Part shown: positions 43,847 through 51,680 of the stretch, piece by piece | Position numbering within the stretch: the stretch's first letter is position 1 | How the letters are laid out: every line of letters begins with the position of its first letter | Assembly (NCBI RefSeq): GCF_016901775.1 | Contig: NZ_JACJKW010000006.1 | Span: forward strand, 1 to 64,000 | Source: Intestinimonas butyriciproducens | GTDB lineage: Bacteria; Bacillota; Clostridia; Oscillospirales; Butyricicoccaceae | Reading direction: 5' to 3' | DNA: 64,000 bases | The notes under the pieces: model-generated | Told to the model about the DNA's origin: nothing | Databases searched by the model: none | Seen by the model: the letters and a program-made list of their open reading frames with translations, nothing else | Program-made: the position numbers and the translations under genes

Positions 43847-45379
43847 ATGACAAACCGCAAGACCCGTTTGCTCAGCCTGCTGCTGGCCTCGGTGATGACC
43901 CTGGCTCTGCTGTCCGGCTGCAGCAAAGATACAGGCAGCTCCTCCGGAAACGGCGGAGAAGGAAAGGACAGCCTGGTGGTAGCCACCATGAGCGAAACTC
44001 CTTCCATGGGCCCCTATGACCACAACGCCGTGGCCGGGGACTATATGAACCAGCTGGTTTACAGCAGCCTGTTTGAAACAGATGCCGATCTGAACCCTGT
44101 CCCTGAACTGGTGGACACATACGAGAACACCAGCGACACCGAATGGCTCTTCCATCTGAAGCAGGGCGTCAAGTTCCACGACGGCAGCGACCTGACCTCG
44201 GAAGATGTGGTGGCTTCCATCACTTACGCCAAGACCTGCCCGGAAGTCAATCTGTACAACGGCTCCATCCTCACCGTGGAAGCGGTGGATGAGTACACCG
44301 TGAAAATGACCACCGATGGCCCCTCTGCCACCCTGCTGTACGATCTGTGCCATCATGGCAACTCCATCGTGCCCAAGGAGCTGTTGGACAACGGCAACGA
44401 CTTCAACGAAAACCCCATCGGTTCCGGCCCCTACAAGTTTGTAGAGTGGAAGCGGGGCGACAGCATCCAGTTCGAAGCTTTTGAGGACTTTTATGAGGGC
44501 GCCCCCTCCATCAAGAGCATGACCTGGAAGATCATTCCCGAAGGCTCCTCCCGTACCATCGCCCTGGAAGCCGGAGAAGTGGACATGATCATCGAAGTGG
44601 AAGCCATGGATGCTGAGCGTATCGAAAGCAACAGCGACCTGACTCTGCTGAAGCACGATTCCACTGCCATCAACTGGCTGATGCTCAACAACGAGAAGCC
44701 CGGCCTGGACAATCAGAATGTGCGCCACGCCATCAACTCGGCCATCAACCGTGATGACCTGGTGACTGTTGCCATGAACGGCATGGCTACTCCGGCTTAT
44801 TCCTCCACTCCCCTTGGCATGCTGGGCTCCACTGACGAAGGTGCCGACACCTTTGATGTGAAGAAAGCCCAGGAATATATGGACGCTTCCGGTATGGATC
44901 CTGCCTCTGTGGAAATGAGCATCATCTGCTCCAACGACACCAAGAAGCGGGCTGCCGAAGTAATCCAGTCCAATCTGAGCGAAATCGGTATCAACTGCGA
45001 GATCGAAAGCATGGACCTGGCCACTTACCTGTCCACCACTGCGGAAGGCAACTTCACCGCTTCCATCGGCGGCTATTCCTCCAGCGACATGGTCTCCTAT
45101 CTGGTGGGCGTGTACCACAGTAAGTCCATCGGCGCTTCCAACAAGACCCGTCTGAACAACCCGGAAATCGACGCCCTCATCGATGAGGCGGCCGCTACCG
45201 TGGATTCTGCGGCTAGAGAAGTCGTTCTGAAGGAAGTCACCGTGCAGCTCAATGAGCTGTGCCCCCAGGTCTCCCTGTATCAGGATCTGTATCTGCGGGC
45301 TTACAACGCAAACCTGGAAGGCGTGGACATCAACGCCGGCGGCAACATCCGCTTCCAGGATATCAGCTGGAAGGCCTAA
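43847..45379 (+). CDS. ABC transporter substrate-binding lipoprotein (SBP family 5), copy 2
   Basis: This 510-residue paralogue of the gene at 41885 has its own signal peptide (LLSGC lipobox) and the same family 5 motifs (DTEWLFHLKQGVKFHDGSDL, NPIGSGPYKFVEWKRGDSI, DMIIEVEAMDAERIES). Long stretches are identical between the two, with changes scattered, so duplication is fairly recent and both copies are intact. The signal peptides differ most. The start follows AAATGAGGTGAAACC. Confidence 0.88.
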   Translation: MTNRKTRLLSLLLASVMTLALLSGCSKDTGSSSGNGGEGKDSLVVATMSETPSMGPYDHNAVAGDYMNQLVYSSLFETDADLNPVPELVDTYENTSDTEWLFHLKQGVKFHDGSDLTSEDVVASITYAKTCPEVNLYNGSILTVEAVDEYTVKMTTDGPSATLLYDLCHHGNSIVPKELLDNGNDFNENPIGSGPYKFVEWKRGDSIQFEAFEDFYEGAPSIKSMTWKIIPEGSSRTIALEAGEVDMIIEVEAMDAERIESNSDLTLLKHDSTAINWLMLNNEKPGLDNQNVRHAINSAINRDDLVTVAMNGMATPAYSSTPLGMLGSTDEGADTFDVKKAQEYMDASGMDPASVEMSIICSNDTKKRAAEVIQSNLSEIGINCEIESMDLATYLSTTAEGNFTASIGGYSSSDMVSYLVGVYHSKSIGASNKTRLNNPEIDALIDEAAATVDSAAREVVLKEVTVQLNELCPQVSLYQDLYLRAYNANLEGVDINAGGNIRFQDISWKA

Positions 45380-45402
45380 ACTGCCTATCACCCGATCAAA
45401 AC

Positions 45403-45441
45403 AAAAGAGTGGGATTTCAATATGAAATCCCACTCTTTTTC
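45403..45441 (+). terminator. Terminator after binding-protein copy 2
   Basis: AAAAGAGTGGGATTTCA pairs perfectly with TGAAATCCCACTCTTTT around ATA, followed by T residues. The A-tract on the left lets it also serve the minus-strand flavodoxin-like fragment. Confidence 0.92.
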
Positions 45442-45452
45442 TATTTCTCCTT

Positions 45453-45827
45453 TTAATAAATGCCCTTTCCAAACTCATAGGCCTGCCGAAGATAATCGGT
45501 CTCCCCGATCTGCGGTCTGCCATTGGTGCTGCCGCAGCCCCCTGCCAGCAGCATTCCCCTGTCCCGGAAACCGATATACCGCACCAGGGTAAACCGGTAA
45601 TAGGCCACGGCCTGCTCAAAGGTCCAGAAGAAATTGTCCGCAGAGGTCATGAGCAGGGCACAGTCCCGGAAGGGATATTTTTCATACCGGCCCATAGGCG
45701 GCTGCGGGTCCTCCTGGGCCAAGGAATAGAACCGCTCGATCACCGCTTTGAGCTGGGATGAGATGGTCCAGAAATACAAAGGTGATGCAAACACGATCAG
45801 ATCGGCTTCCAGCAGTCTGGGTACCAA
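45453..45827 (-). pseudogene. Flavodoxin-family / NADPH-dependent FMN reductase, 5' part removed by island insertion
   Basis: The surviving C-terminal 124 residues (LLEADLIVFASPLYFWTIS, YYRFTLVRYIGFRDRGMLLAGG, QIGETDYLRQAYEFGKGIY) are the second half of a flavodoxin-like FMN reductase. The N-terminal Rossmann segment with the FMN phosphate loop (usually GSPRKNGNT-like) is missing: homology stops at about 45821-45830, exactly where the serine recombinase gene begins. The rest should lie at the far junction of the island. The fragment is presumably non-functional. Confidence 0.8.
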
Positions 45828-47311
45828 CTGTCAAGGAAGTCCGGGCCATCATTCAAGATTTCCATCAGCTCTCTTGTTTGGGCGATGGTGTTGTCGCCAT
45901 CGACGGTCAGAAGACGCTCCTTTTTCAGCTTTACAGCGCGGAGCTGCTCGGTCAACTCATTGCTCTGGGATATAAAAATGTCAGGATCAATGAGGCCCTG
46001 TTGTTTCAGCGTGGCCAACATTTGATTCTGACTGGTAAGATCGGATATTTGCTTGTTGAGTTCAATGACATCCAGGCTCCAGAGCATCCGGCGGTTGCGG
46101 ATGGCTTGGAGCGAGGTGGCCATTCCCATGAGGATGGGTTCGCCATGGTGCTTGAGTTTATAGTATAGGCGGATGAAAGCATTTGTTATTTCATCTTCTG
46201 CAATTGGTGTAATGCCGCATTTGAGGTCATGTCTCTTTTTATCGTGTCCTATACATACCCAGTATGTGATGCCGCGCACAACCTTGCGACGAAATAGTGA
46301 CTGGCAGTCGCCGCATACTATCTTTTTTCGAAACGCATACGGACTGTTTTTCGTTAATGTAATCTTCTGCGCACGAAATTTCATCAAAGCATTTGCTTTC
46401 TCAAAATCTTCTTTTGATACAATTCCTTCATGTGTCCCGTGTGCATAGTAAGAAACCTTCTGCCCACGGTTTAGTCGGCACTTATAGGGAAGCGTATCTG
46501 TTGAGAAGTATTTTTGCCACACAGAATCGCCAATGTATTTTTCATTTGAGATGATATATCGAATTGCGGTCGAATCCCATGCAGCTTCGCCTGATTTACA
46601 TGGAACGCCTTCTTTTCGTAGGTCAGAAGCTATCCGCTCTGTACTCTTGCCGGAAAGATACTCTTGGAATATTCGTTGAACGATAGCGGCCTGTTCCTCC
46701 ACAATTTGTATGCAGCGGTCCTGTAGTGTATATCCATAAGGCAGCCTCGCAGGTATGTATGTTCCAGCCTGTATTCGTTTTTGAATTCCCCAGCGCATAT
46801 TACCGGAGATGGACTCGCTCTCTGCCTGGGCGAAGGATGCGAACAGTGCGGTCATCATTTCGCCGGACATGGTTGCGGTGTCGATGTTCTCTTTTTCGAA
46901 GCACACCCCAACCCCCAGCGATTTCAGCTCTCGAATCGTCTCCAGACATTCCTTGGTATTGCGGGCAAAGCGGGAGATGGACTTTACCAGCACTCGGTCG
47001 ATCAGACCTCTGCGGCAATCTGCCAAGAGCCGCTGGAAGTCTCCACGCTTCTCAGCCGATGTGCCGGTGATGCCCTCGTCGGCGTATATGTCCACCATGC
47101 TCCAATTTTCCTTGCTGGAGATCAGGATGGTGTAGTACGAATTCTGTGCGGCGAAGGAGTTGAGCTGGTCATCCGAGGCCAAACTGACACGGGCGTAGGC
47201 AGCGACCCGCAGTTTCACATCCTTTGGCTTTTCCGTGGCCTCAATGGTTATGACCCGATACTTTTTTTCCTGCAGTGCCATGCTGCCGTCCGTCATTCGC
47301 TTTTCTGCCAT
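45797..47311 (-). CDS. Large serine recombinase (integrase of the island)
   Basis: This 504-residue protein has an N-terminal resolvase domain (AAYARVS with catalytic Ser43, DIYADEGITGTSAEKRGDF, VKSISRFARNTKE), a recombinase domain (IPARLPYGY, STAIRYIISNEKYIGD), a zinc ribbon (CGDC, CIGH, CG; about residues 335-370) and a C-terminal coiled coil, as in TndX/TnpX integrases. Its last residues, SWYPDCWKPI, and stop are read through the junction into flavodoxin-gene DNA. The start follows GAAGGAGGTGAACTGAC. It would catalyse integration and, with a partner factor, excision. Confidence 0.92.
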   Translation of the reverse strand: MAEKRMTDGSMALQEKKYRVITIEATEKPKDVKLRVAAYARVSLASDDQLNSFAAQNSYYTILISSKENWSMVDIYADEGITGTSAEKRGDFQRLLADCRRGLIDRVLVKSISRFARNTKECLETIRELKSLGVGVCFEKENIDTATMSGEMMTALFASFAQAESESISGNMRWGIQKRIQAGTYIPARLPYGYTLQDRCIQIVEEQAAIVQRIFQEYLSGKSTERIASDLRKEGVPCKSGEAAWDSTAIRYIISNEKYIGDSVWQKYFSTDTLPYKCRLNRGQKVSYYAHGTHEGIVSKEDFEKANALMKFRAQKITLTKNSPYAFRKKIVCGDCQSLFRRKVVRGITYWVCIGHDKKRHDLKCGITPIAEDEITNAFIRLYYKLKHHGEPILMGMATSLQAIRNRRMLWSLDVIELNKQISDLTSQNQMLATLKQQGLIDPDIFISQSNELTEQLRAVKLKKERLLTVDGDNTIAQTRELMEILNDGPDFLDSWYPDCWKPI

Positions 47312-47414
47312 GTCAGTTCACCTCCTTCGGCAACACAAACAATACCACAACACCCTTGAAATAGCTATGGTAGAACGATACGGTCTGATACAATCCTCCC
47401 CTTTCTTTCATGAG

Positions 47415-47430
47415 GTTAGCTATGGCTAAC
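47415..47430. promoter_or_regulatory. Iron-box-like palindrome in the recombinase leader
   Basis: GTTAGC-TATG-GCTAAC is a perfect inverted repeat of the type repeated through the island. It lies about 104 bases before the recombinase start and downstream of the promoter at 47500-47530, so a bound regulator could block transcription of the recombinase. Confidence 0.65.
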
Positions 47431-47499
47431 TACTTTGCGAAAAAAGATGCGCAGCGGCGATTGGACTTACCATGCATCACGCACTGCGCATCGTGGGCT

Positions 47500-47530
47500 T
47501 ATTATAGCACATGGAGTTAGCCATGTGCAA
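47500..47530 (-). promoter_or_regulatory. Promoter with an operator in its spacer, upstream of the recombinase
   Basis: On the minus strand TTGCAC (47530-47525) and TATAAT (47506-47501) are 18 bases apart. A perfect inverted repeat GCACATGG/CCATGTGC (47507-47528) with an AGTTAG centre fills the spacer; that centre also contains one GTTAGC half-site. It is well placed to be a repressor target. Confidence 0.7.
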
Positions 47531-47573
47531 CCGCGCAAAAAGCACAAGCTACCAAGCGGAAAGAAATCTTTTT

Positions 47574-49688
47574 TTATCCATTCTGCAAATTGTTGCCCCG
47601 AGTGGACTGCGTCTGAGTAGTCAGCCGGCTCATGCTCCGCAGACTGACACCCAGAGTGGAGAGGTTGTGCAGCGTGGCGGAGGTGGCTGGCGGCAGGACT
47701 CCGGCTACGCCCAGAGCGATCAAAGCACCATTGAAGCCAATGACAAAACGATAATTGGAGTGGATGCGCGCCATTAGAGCCATGGCGATCTGGCGCAGCT
47801 CTACCAGTTCCCAGAGGCTGTCGGCGGCAATGGTGATGTCCGCGATTTCCCGGGCGATGGCGGCGCCGTCGCTGATGGCGATGCCCGCGTCCGCCTCGGA
47901 CAAGGCCGGCGAGTCGTTGATGCCGTCGCCCACCATCAGGACAGTATGCCCCTCCCGGCGGAGCCTTGCCACATACTCCGCCTTGTCCGCCGGCAGGACT
48001 CCGGCGCGGAAGTCATCCACTCCCACCTGGGCGGCAACGGCTGCGGCGGTGCGGTAACTGTCGCCGGTAAGCATGACGGTACTGGTGATCCCCAGGGCGC
48101 GGAGGGCGGACAGGACTTCCTTCGCCTCCTCCCGCAGCGGGTCGGAGATGCAGATCACGGCGGCCAGCTGTCCGCCTACGGCCAGATACAGGTGAGAATA
48201 TTCCGGCGGCAGGGCGTCAAAGCGTTCCTGTTCGCCCTCTGGAATGACGCAGCCCTCATCCTCAAAGACAAAGTGGGCGCTGCCGATGAGGACCTGCTCC
48301 CCATCGACGGTGCTGGCGATGCCGTGAGCCACCAGATACTCCACCTTGGAGTGGTACTCCTCGTGACGCAGGCCCCGGCGCTTCGCCTCCTCCACCACGG
48401 CGTTGGCCATGGAATGGGGGAAGTGCTCCTCCAGACAGGCAGCCAGCCGCAGCATTTCGGCTTCCTCCTTGGTGCCGAAAGATACCACCTGAGCCACCCG
48501 GGGGCAGGCGTGGGTCAGAGTGCCGGTCTTGTCGAAAACGATGGTGTCGGCGGCAGCCACCGCCTCCAGGAACTTGCCGCCCTTGACGGTGATATGGGCC
48601 CGTCCCGCCTCCCGCATGGCGGAGAGGACGGCCAGAGGCATGGCCAGCTTCAGTGCGCAGGAGAAGTCCACCATCAGCACCGACAGGGCCCGTGCCACAT
48701 TCCGGGTGAGGGCAAAGCTGATGAGGCTCCCGGCAAAGGTATAGGGCACCAGCTTGTCCGCCAGATTGGCGGCCTTGCTCTCAGCCTCCGACTTCATCTG
48801 CTCCGACTGCTCGATCATGTGAACGATCTGGTCATAGCGGCTCTGGCCGGAGGCTTGCTTCACTTCCAGCACACATTCGCCCTCCTCTACCACGGTGCCG
48901 GCATAGACCGCGCCTCCGGGGCGCTTGGGTACCGGGATGGATTCGCCGGTGAGGGACGCCTGATTGACAGTGACCTCCCCCTCCAGCACCAGGCCGTCCA
49001 CGGGGACGATGCCGCCGGCGCGGACGACTACCGCATCCCCCGGCTGGATCTGGGACACAGGGACCAGCACTTCGCCTTGGGCCGTGCGCAGCCAGACCCG
49101 ATCCACATTCAGCGACATACACCGGGCCAGATCCGCCACAGATTTCTTCCTTGTCCACTCCTCCAGCAGTTCACCTACCTCCAGCAGGAACATGACCATT
49201 CCGGCGGTTCCAAAGTCCCTTCTGCAGGCAGAAATGGAAATAGACAGGGCATCCAGCAGCTCCACCTTGATGCGGCGGCGCAGCAGGCAGTGCAGTCCTC
49301 GCCGTACAAAGGGGATCATGTGCCAGAGAATGCGGGCAATCCGCAATGGAGACGGGAGAAACAGGGTACAGGCAGCTTTGCACACTACCTTAGTTACCAG
49401 CTTCTCCTCAAATTCCCGGTTCAGCGCCCGGCTGCTGTGGGCGGGCAGCGCGGTGGTCCGCTCCGCCTCCTGCCAGGAAAAATGCCGAATTTCGTTCAGC
49501 ACGGCTTGGCGAGTCCCATCGTAGTACAGGATGACGCAGCAGGTTCGCTCATGGACGGTGACCTGCCGGCACCAGGACTTTCCCTGAATCCATGCCTCCA
49601 GCAGATCCGCCTGAGCGAGTGTCATCTGTTTTTGCCGCAGCCGGAACCGGATGCGCCCCCGGCTTTCGTGCAATATGGTTGCGTTCAT
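47574..49688 (-). CDS. Heavy-metal translocating P-type ATPase with atypical FSC motif
   Basis: This 704-residue P1B-type ATPase has an N-terminal HMA-like domain (SRGRIRFRL), the actuator TGES (about 248), the phosphorylation site DKTGT (about 386) and GDGINDSPAL. The usual transmembrane metal motif CPC or SPC reads FSC here (DFSCALKLAMP, about 341-351), lacking the conserved Pro, so the transported metal cannot be assigned by the normal rules; Fe, Mn or Zn export are candidates. The start ATG at 49688 follows GAAGGAGGAACCT. It follows the DUF6110 gene through an attenuator-like hairpin. Confidence 0.88.
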   Translation of the reverse strand: MNATILHESRGRIRFRLRQKQMTLAQADLLEAWIQGKSWCRQVTVHERTCCVILYYDGTRQAVLNEIRHFSWQEAERTTALPAHSSRALNREFEEKLVTKVVCKAACTLFLPSPLRIARILWHMIPFVRRGLHCLLRRRIKVELLDALSISISACRRDFGTAGMVMFLLEVGELLEEWTRKKSVADLARCMSLNVDRVWLRTAQGEVLVPVSQIQPGDAVVVRAGGIVPVDGLVLEGEVTVNQASLTGESIPVPKRPGGAVYAGTVVEEGECVLEVKQASGQSRYDQIVHMIEQSEQMKSEAESKAANLADKLVPYTFAGSLISFALTRNVARALSVLMVDFSCALKLAMPLAVLSAMREAGRAHITVKGGKFLEAVAAADTIVFDKTGTLTHACPRVAQVVSFGTKEEAEMLRLAACLEEHFPHSMANAVVEEAKRRGLRHEEYHSKVEYLVAHGIASTVDGEQVLIGSAHFVFEDEGCVIPEGEQERFDALPPEYSHLYLAVGGQLAAVICISDPLREEAKEVLSALRALGITSTVMLTGDSYRTAAAVAAQVGVDDFRAGVLPADKAEYVARLRREGHTVLMVGDGINDSPALSEADAGIAISDGAAIAREIADITIAADSLWELVELRQIAMALMARIHSNYRFVIGFNGALIALGVAGVLPPATSATLHNLSTLGVSLRSMSRLTTQTQSTRGNNLQNG

Positions 49689-49703
49689 AGGTTCCTCCTT
49701 CAC

Positions 49704-49733
49704 GAAAAGAGGGAGCCGCTGGCGGCTCCCTCT
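49704..49733 (-). terminator. Attenuator-like hairpin between DUF6110 and the ATPase gene
   Basis: AGAGGGAGCCGC and GCGGCTCCCTCT form a 12-base stem with a 2-base loop, followed on the minus strand by TTTTCG. It sits just after the DUF6110 stop and 15 bases before the ATPase start, and probably lowers ATPase expression relative to the small proteins upstream. Confidence 0.7.
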
Positions 49734-49740
49734 GGGTCAA

Positions 49741-50013
49741 TCAGGCTTCTTCGCTCTCCAGATTGGCAGCGGCGGCTTCCTCCGCTTCCTTTGCAGCCCG
49801 GTCCTCATTCAGCTCCTTGGCGGAGGCCAGAATGTCCGCGGCGTTTTCCTGCACCGTGGTCACAGTCCCCATGACCGAATCCTTCATCCGCAGGCCGGCG
49901 GCCGTGACATGGACATAGGCTTTCTTGGCGTCCTTGCTGGACAGCAGCTTGATGCCAAAAGAACCAAACAACGCACCACCCGCAAAGCAGGCCAGTTTCG
50001 TATAAACGCTCAT
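49741..50013 (-). CDS. DUF6110 family protein
   Basis: This 90-residue protein has one N-terminal hydrophobic helix with glycine motifs (CFAGGALFGSFGIKLLSSKDAKKAYVHVTA, split across residues 9-38), a middle helix and an Ala/Glu-rich acidic tail. DUF6110 proteins typically sit beside this type of P-type ATPase and are probably membrane-anchored partners; the mechanism is unknown. The start follows AAGGAAGGATCACA. Confidence 0.75.
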   Translation of the reverse strand: MSVYTKLACFAGGALFGSFGIKLLSSKDAKKAYVHVTAAGLRMKDSVMGTVTTVQENAADILASAKELNEDRAAKEAEEAAAANLESEEA

Positions 50014-50031
50014 TGTGATCCTTCCTTTCCC

Positions 50032-50112
50032 TTATTTCCGTTTGTAGCCGGTGACCATGACCATAATCATGCAGATCACAGCGCCCCACGCCCAAAAACG
50101 ATGCTGTTTCAT
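50032..50112 (-). CDS. 26-residue membrane peptide in the ATPase operon
   Basis: A short frame, MKQHRFWAWGAVICMIMVMV followed by TGYKRK, has an ideal ribosome site (AAGGAGTGACAGCG before ATG) and is the shape of a single-pass membrane peptide with positive ends. It lies 18 bases before DUF6110 in the same direction. A weak promoter, GCGACA-N18-TACAAT, lies upstream at about 50140-50170. Function is unknown; it may assist the ATPase. Confidence 0.6.
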   Translation of the reverse strand: MKQHRFWAWGAVICMIMVMVTGYKRK

Positions 50113-50181
50113 CGCTGTCACTCCTTTGAATGCTTTGGAATGTCTGATTATTGTAGCAGAAAAGGTGGGTGTTTGTCGCTG

Positions 50182-51102
50182 TCAAAACGGACGCAGAGTT
50201 GCGGTTTCCGACATTTTTCTGTACTGGCCGGGAGTCATGCCATACTCCCGCTTGAACGCTGCATTGAACTGGCTCATACCCTCATACCCCACAGCCTGCG
50301 CAATTTGCTGAATGGGCATCCGGGTGGTGCAGATCAGCTCCTGTGCCCGTCGGAGGCGCTGTTGAACCAAAAAGCTGTGAATCGGCATGCCATAGGCGCG
50401 GCGGAACCCTTCTTTCAAGAAGGTCGGGGAAAGGGAAAACTGTTTGCAGAGGAACGCAATGGTAAGCTTATCAGACAGATGCGTCTGGATGTATGCCTTG
50501 ACTTTCAACAGACTGTGGGATACTGGGCAGCCTGAGCCGGAGAGAGAGCCATTCGATTCAGATACCTCGGTGCAGAGCAGATACAGCAGTTCCACCGACT
50601 TGAAAACACAGTAGCGTTCCTGCTCCTGCTCAGACAGATAGCGAACCGTTTCAAAAAATGACTGCGTCCAAGGTGTGCCGCACAGGGCCATGCAGCCGTT
50701 CCTCGCCGTCATCTTCTCCTTGACGATCCTGGTGTCCAACCTCATCCCCAGGGTGGAGCAGACCGTCACAAGGCTTTCTTTTGCGGCTTTGGCGTCTACG
50801 GCAATCAAAACGCCGCCCAGGTTTCCGCTACACTGACACGAGCGGAGAGCGGAGCTGTCGGAGAGGAGGAAGATCCCCGGAGCCTCCACCGTATAGGAAG
50901 TCCCCTGTAATGGCCGGACGGCAAGGCGGCCGGTCAAACAGAACAGCACCTCAAACTGGAGCGGTGCGCCGCACACTGGGATGGGCCGCAAGGGCTCCTG
51001 CACCGGCTCAGGCAGGGAAAAGCGGCAGATCTGCACCCCCGGCATACCGTGGCTCCAGCGGCCCGTGCCGGAGCCCTGGCTCAATAAATATTCCTTCAGC
51101 AT
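50182..51102 (-). CDS. AraC-family transcriptional regulator
   Basis: This 306-residue protein has an N-terminal effector region (about residues 1-190) and a C-terminal double helix-turn-helix: KLTIAFLCKQFSLSPTFLKE and PIQQIAQAVGYEGMSQFNAA then FKREYGMTPGQYR. AraC regulators of this shape often control siderophore or metallophore loci, sensing the ligand itself (as YbtA does). Here it lies between the flavodoxin and the ATPase genes. No GTTAGC box is seen in front of it. Confidence 0.85.
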   Translation of the reverse strand: MLKEYLLSQGSGTGRWSHGMPGVQICRFSLPEPVQEPLRPIPVCGAPLQFEVLFCLTGRLAVRPLQGTSYTVEAPGIFLLSDSSALRSCQCSGNLGGVLIAVDAKAAKESLVTVCSTLGMRLDTRIVKEKMTARNGCMALCGTPWTQSFFETVRYLSEQEQERYCVFKSVELLYLLCTEVSESNGSLSGSGCPVSHSLLKVKAYIQTHLSDKLTIAFLCKQFSLSPTFLKEGFRRAYGMPIHSFLVQQRLRRAQELICTTRMPIQQIAQAVGYEGMSQFNAAFKREYGMTPGQYRKMSETATLRPF

Positions 51103-51168
51103 GATTTCTCACGACCTGTTTCTCTGAGTTCGAAATTGGTTTCGCCTATGCTGGCTGGGGAACCAGAG

Positions 51169-51200
51169 AGAAGGCAGGAGACAATCGCCTCCTGCCTTCT
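51169..51200 (-). terminator. Hairpin terminator after the flavodoxin gene
   Basis: AGAAGGCAGGAG and CTCCTGCCTTCT form a perfect 12-base stem around an eight-base loop, 13 bases after the flavodoxin stop. A strong U-tract is lacking. Confidence 0.7.
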
Positions 51201-51212
51201 GCGGTGCTTTTG

Positions 51213-51635
51213 TCAGGCCAGTGACGCGCCCAGCTCGCGGCAGGCCGCCAGAGCGTCATCGTCCGGAGTCTCGTTGCAGATCACGCTTTCGCAGGCCAGA
51301 TTGGCGCCGTCGTTGTTGCAGCGGGACTCCCAGCTGCGCATCCATTCGCCGTCGCCCCAGCCGTAGGAGCCAAACAGAGCGATGTTCTTCCCGCTCAGCC
51401 TGCCCTCACAGGCGGTGAACATGGGCTCGAACTCGCTCTCCTCCAGCTGCTCCGACCCCATGGAGGGGCAGCCAAAGGCGATGGCGGAATACTCGCCGAC
51501 CTGCCCCGGCGAGAACTCTGCGGCGGTAATCACAGACACCTCAGCGCCCTTGCCCTTGGCGCCTTCGGCCACCGCCATTGCCATGGCCTCGGTGTTTCCC
51601 GTGCCGCTCCAATACACAACCGCAACTTTACTCAT
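51213..51635 (-). CDS. Flavodoxin
   Basis: This 140-residue protein starts with the FMN phosphate loop VVYWSGTGNTEAMA and has the later isoalloxazine loops (GCPSMGSEQLEESEFEP, FGSYGWGDGEW). It is a short-chain electron carrier that commonly replaces ferredoxin when iron is scarce, which fits the iron-box context upstream. It starts 45 bases after the DUF3793 gene and is probably in its operon. Confidence 0.9.
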   Translation of the reverse strand: MSKVAVVYWSGTGNTEAMAMAVAEGAKGKGAEVSVITAAEFSPGQVGEYSAIAFGCPSMGSEQLEESEFEPMFTACEGRLSGKNIALFGSYGWGDGEWMRSWESRCNNDGANLACESVICNETPDDDALAACRELGASLA

Positions 51636-51680
51636 AAGACTTTAGCGACCTTTCTTTCTGGATTTGTTATGGTAGAAACA

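Noticed and set aside
42552-45619. Long frames antisense to both binding-protein genes
   Set aside because: They mirror each other only because the real genes are paralogues; neither has a start signal or domain.
47313-47411. 32-codon frame ending 1 base before the recombinase start
   Set aside because: It contains the recombinase ribosome site but has none of its own, and no leader-peptide logic (codon runs or attenuator) is visible.
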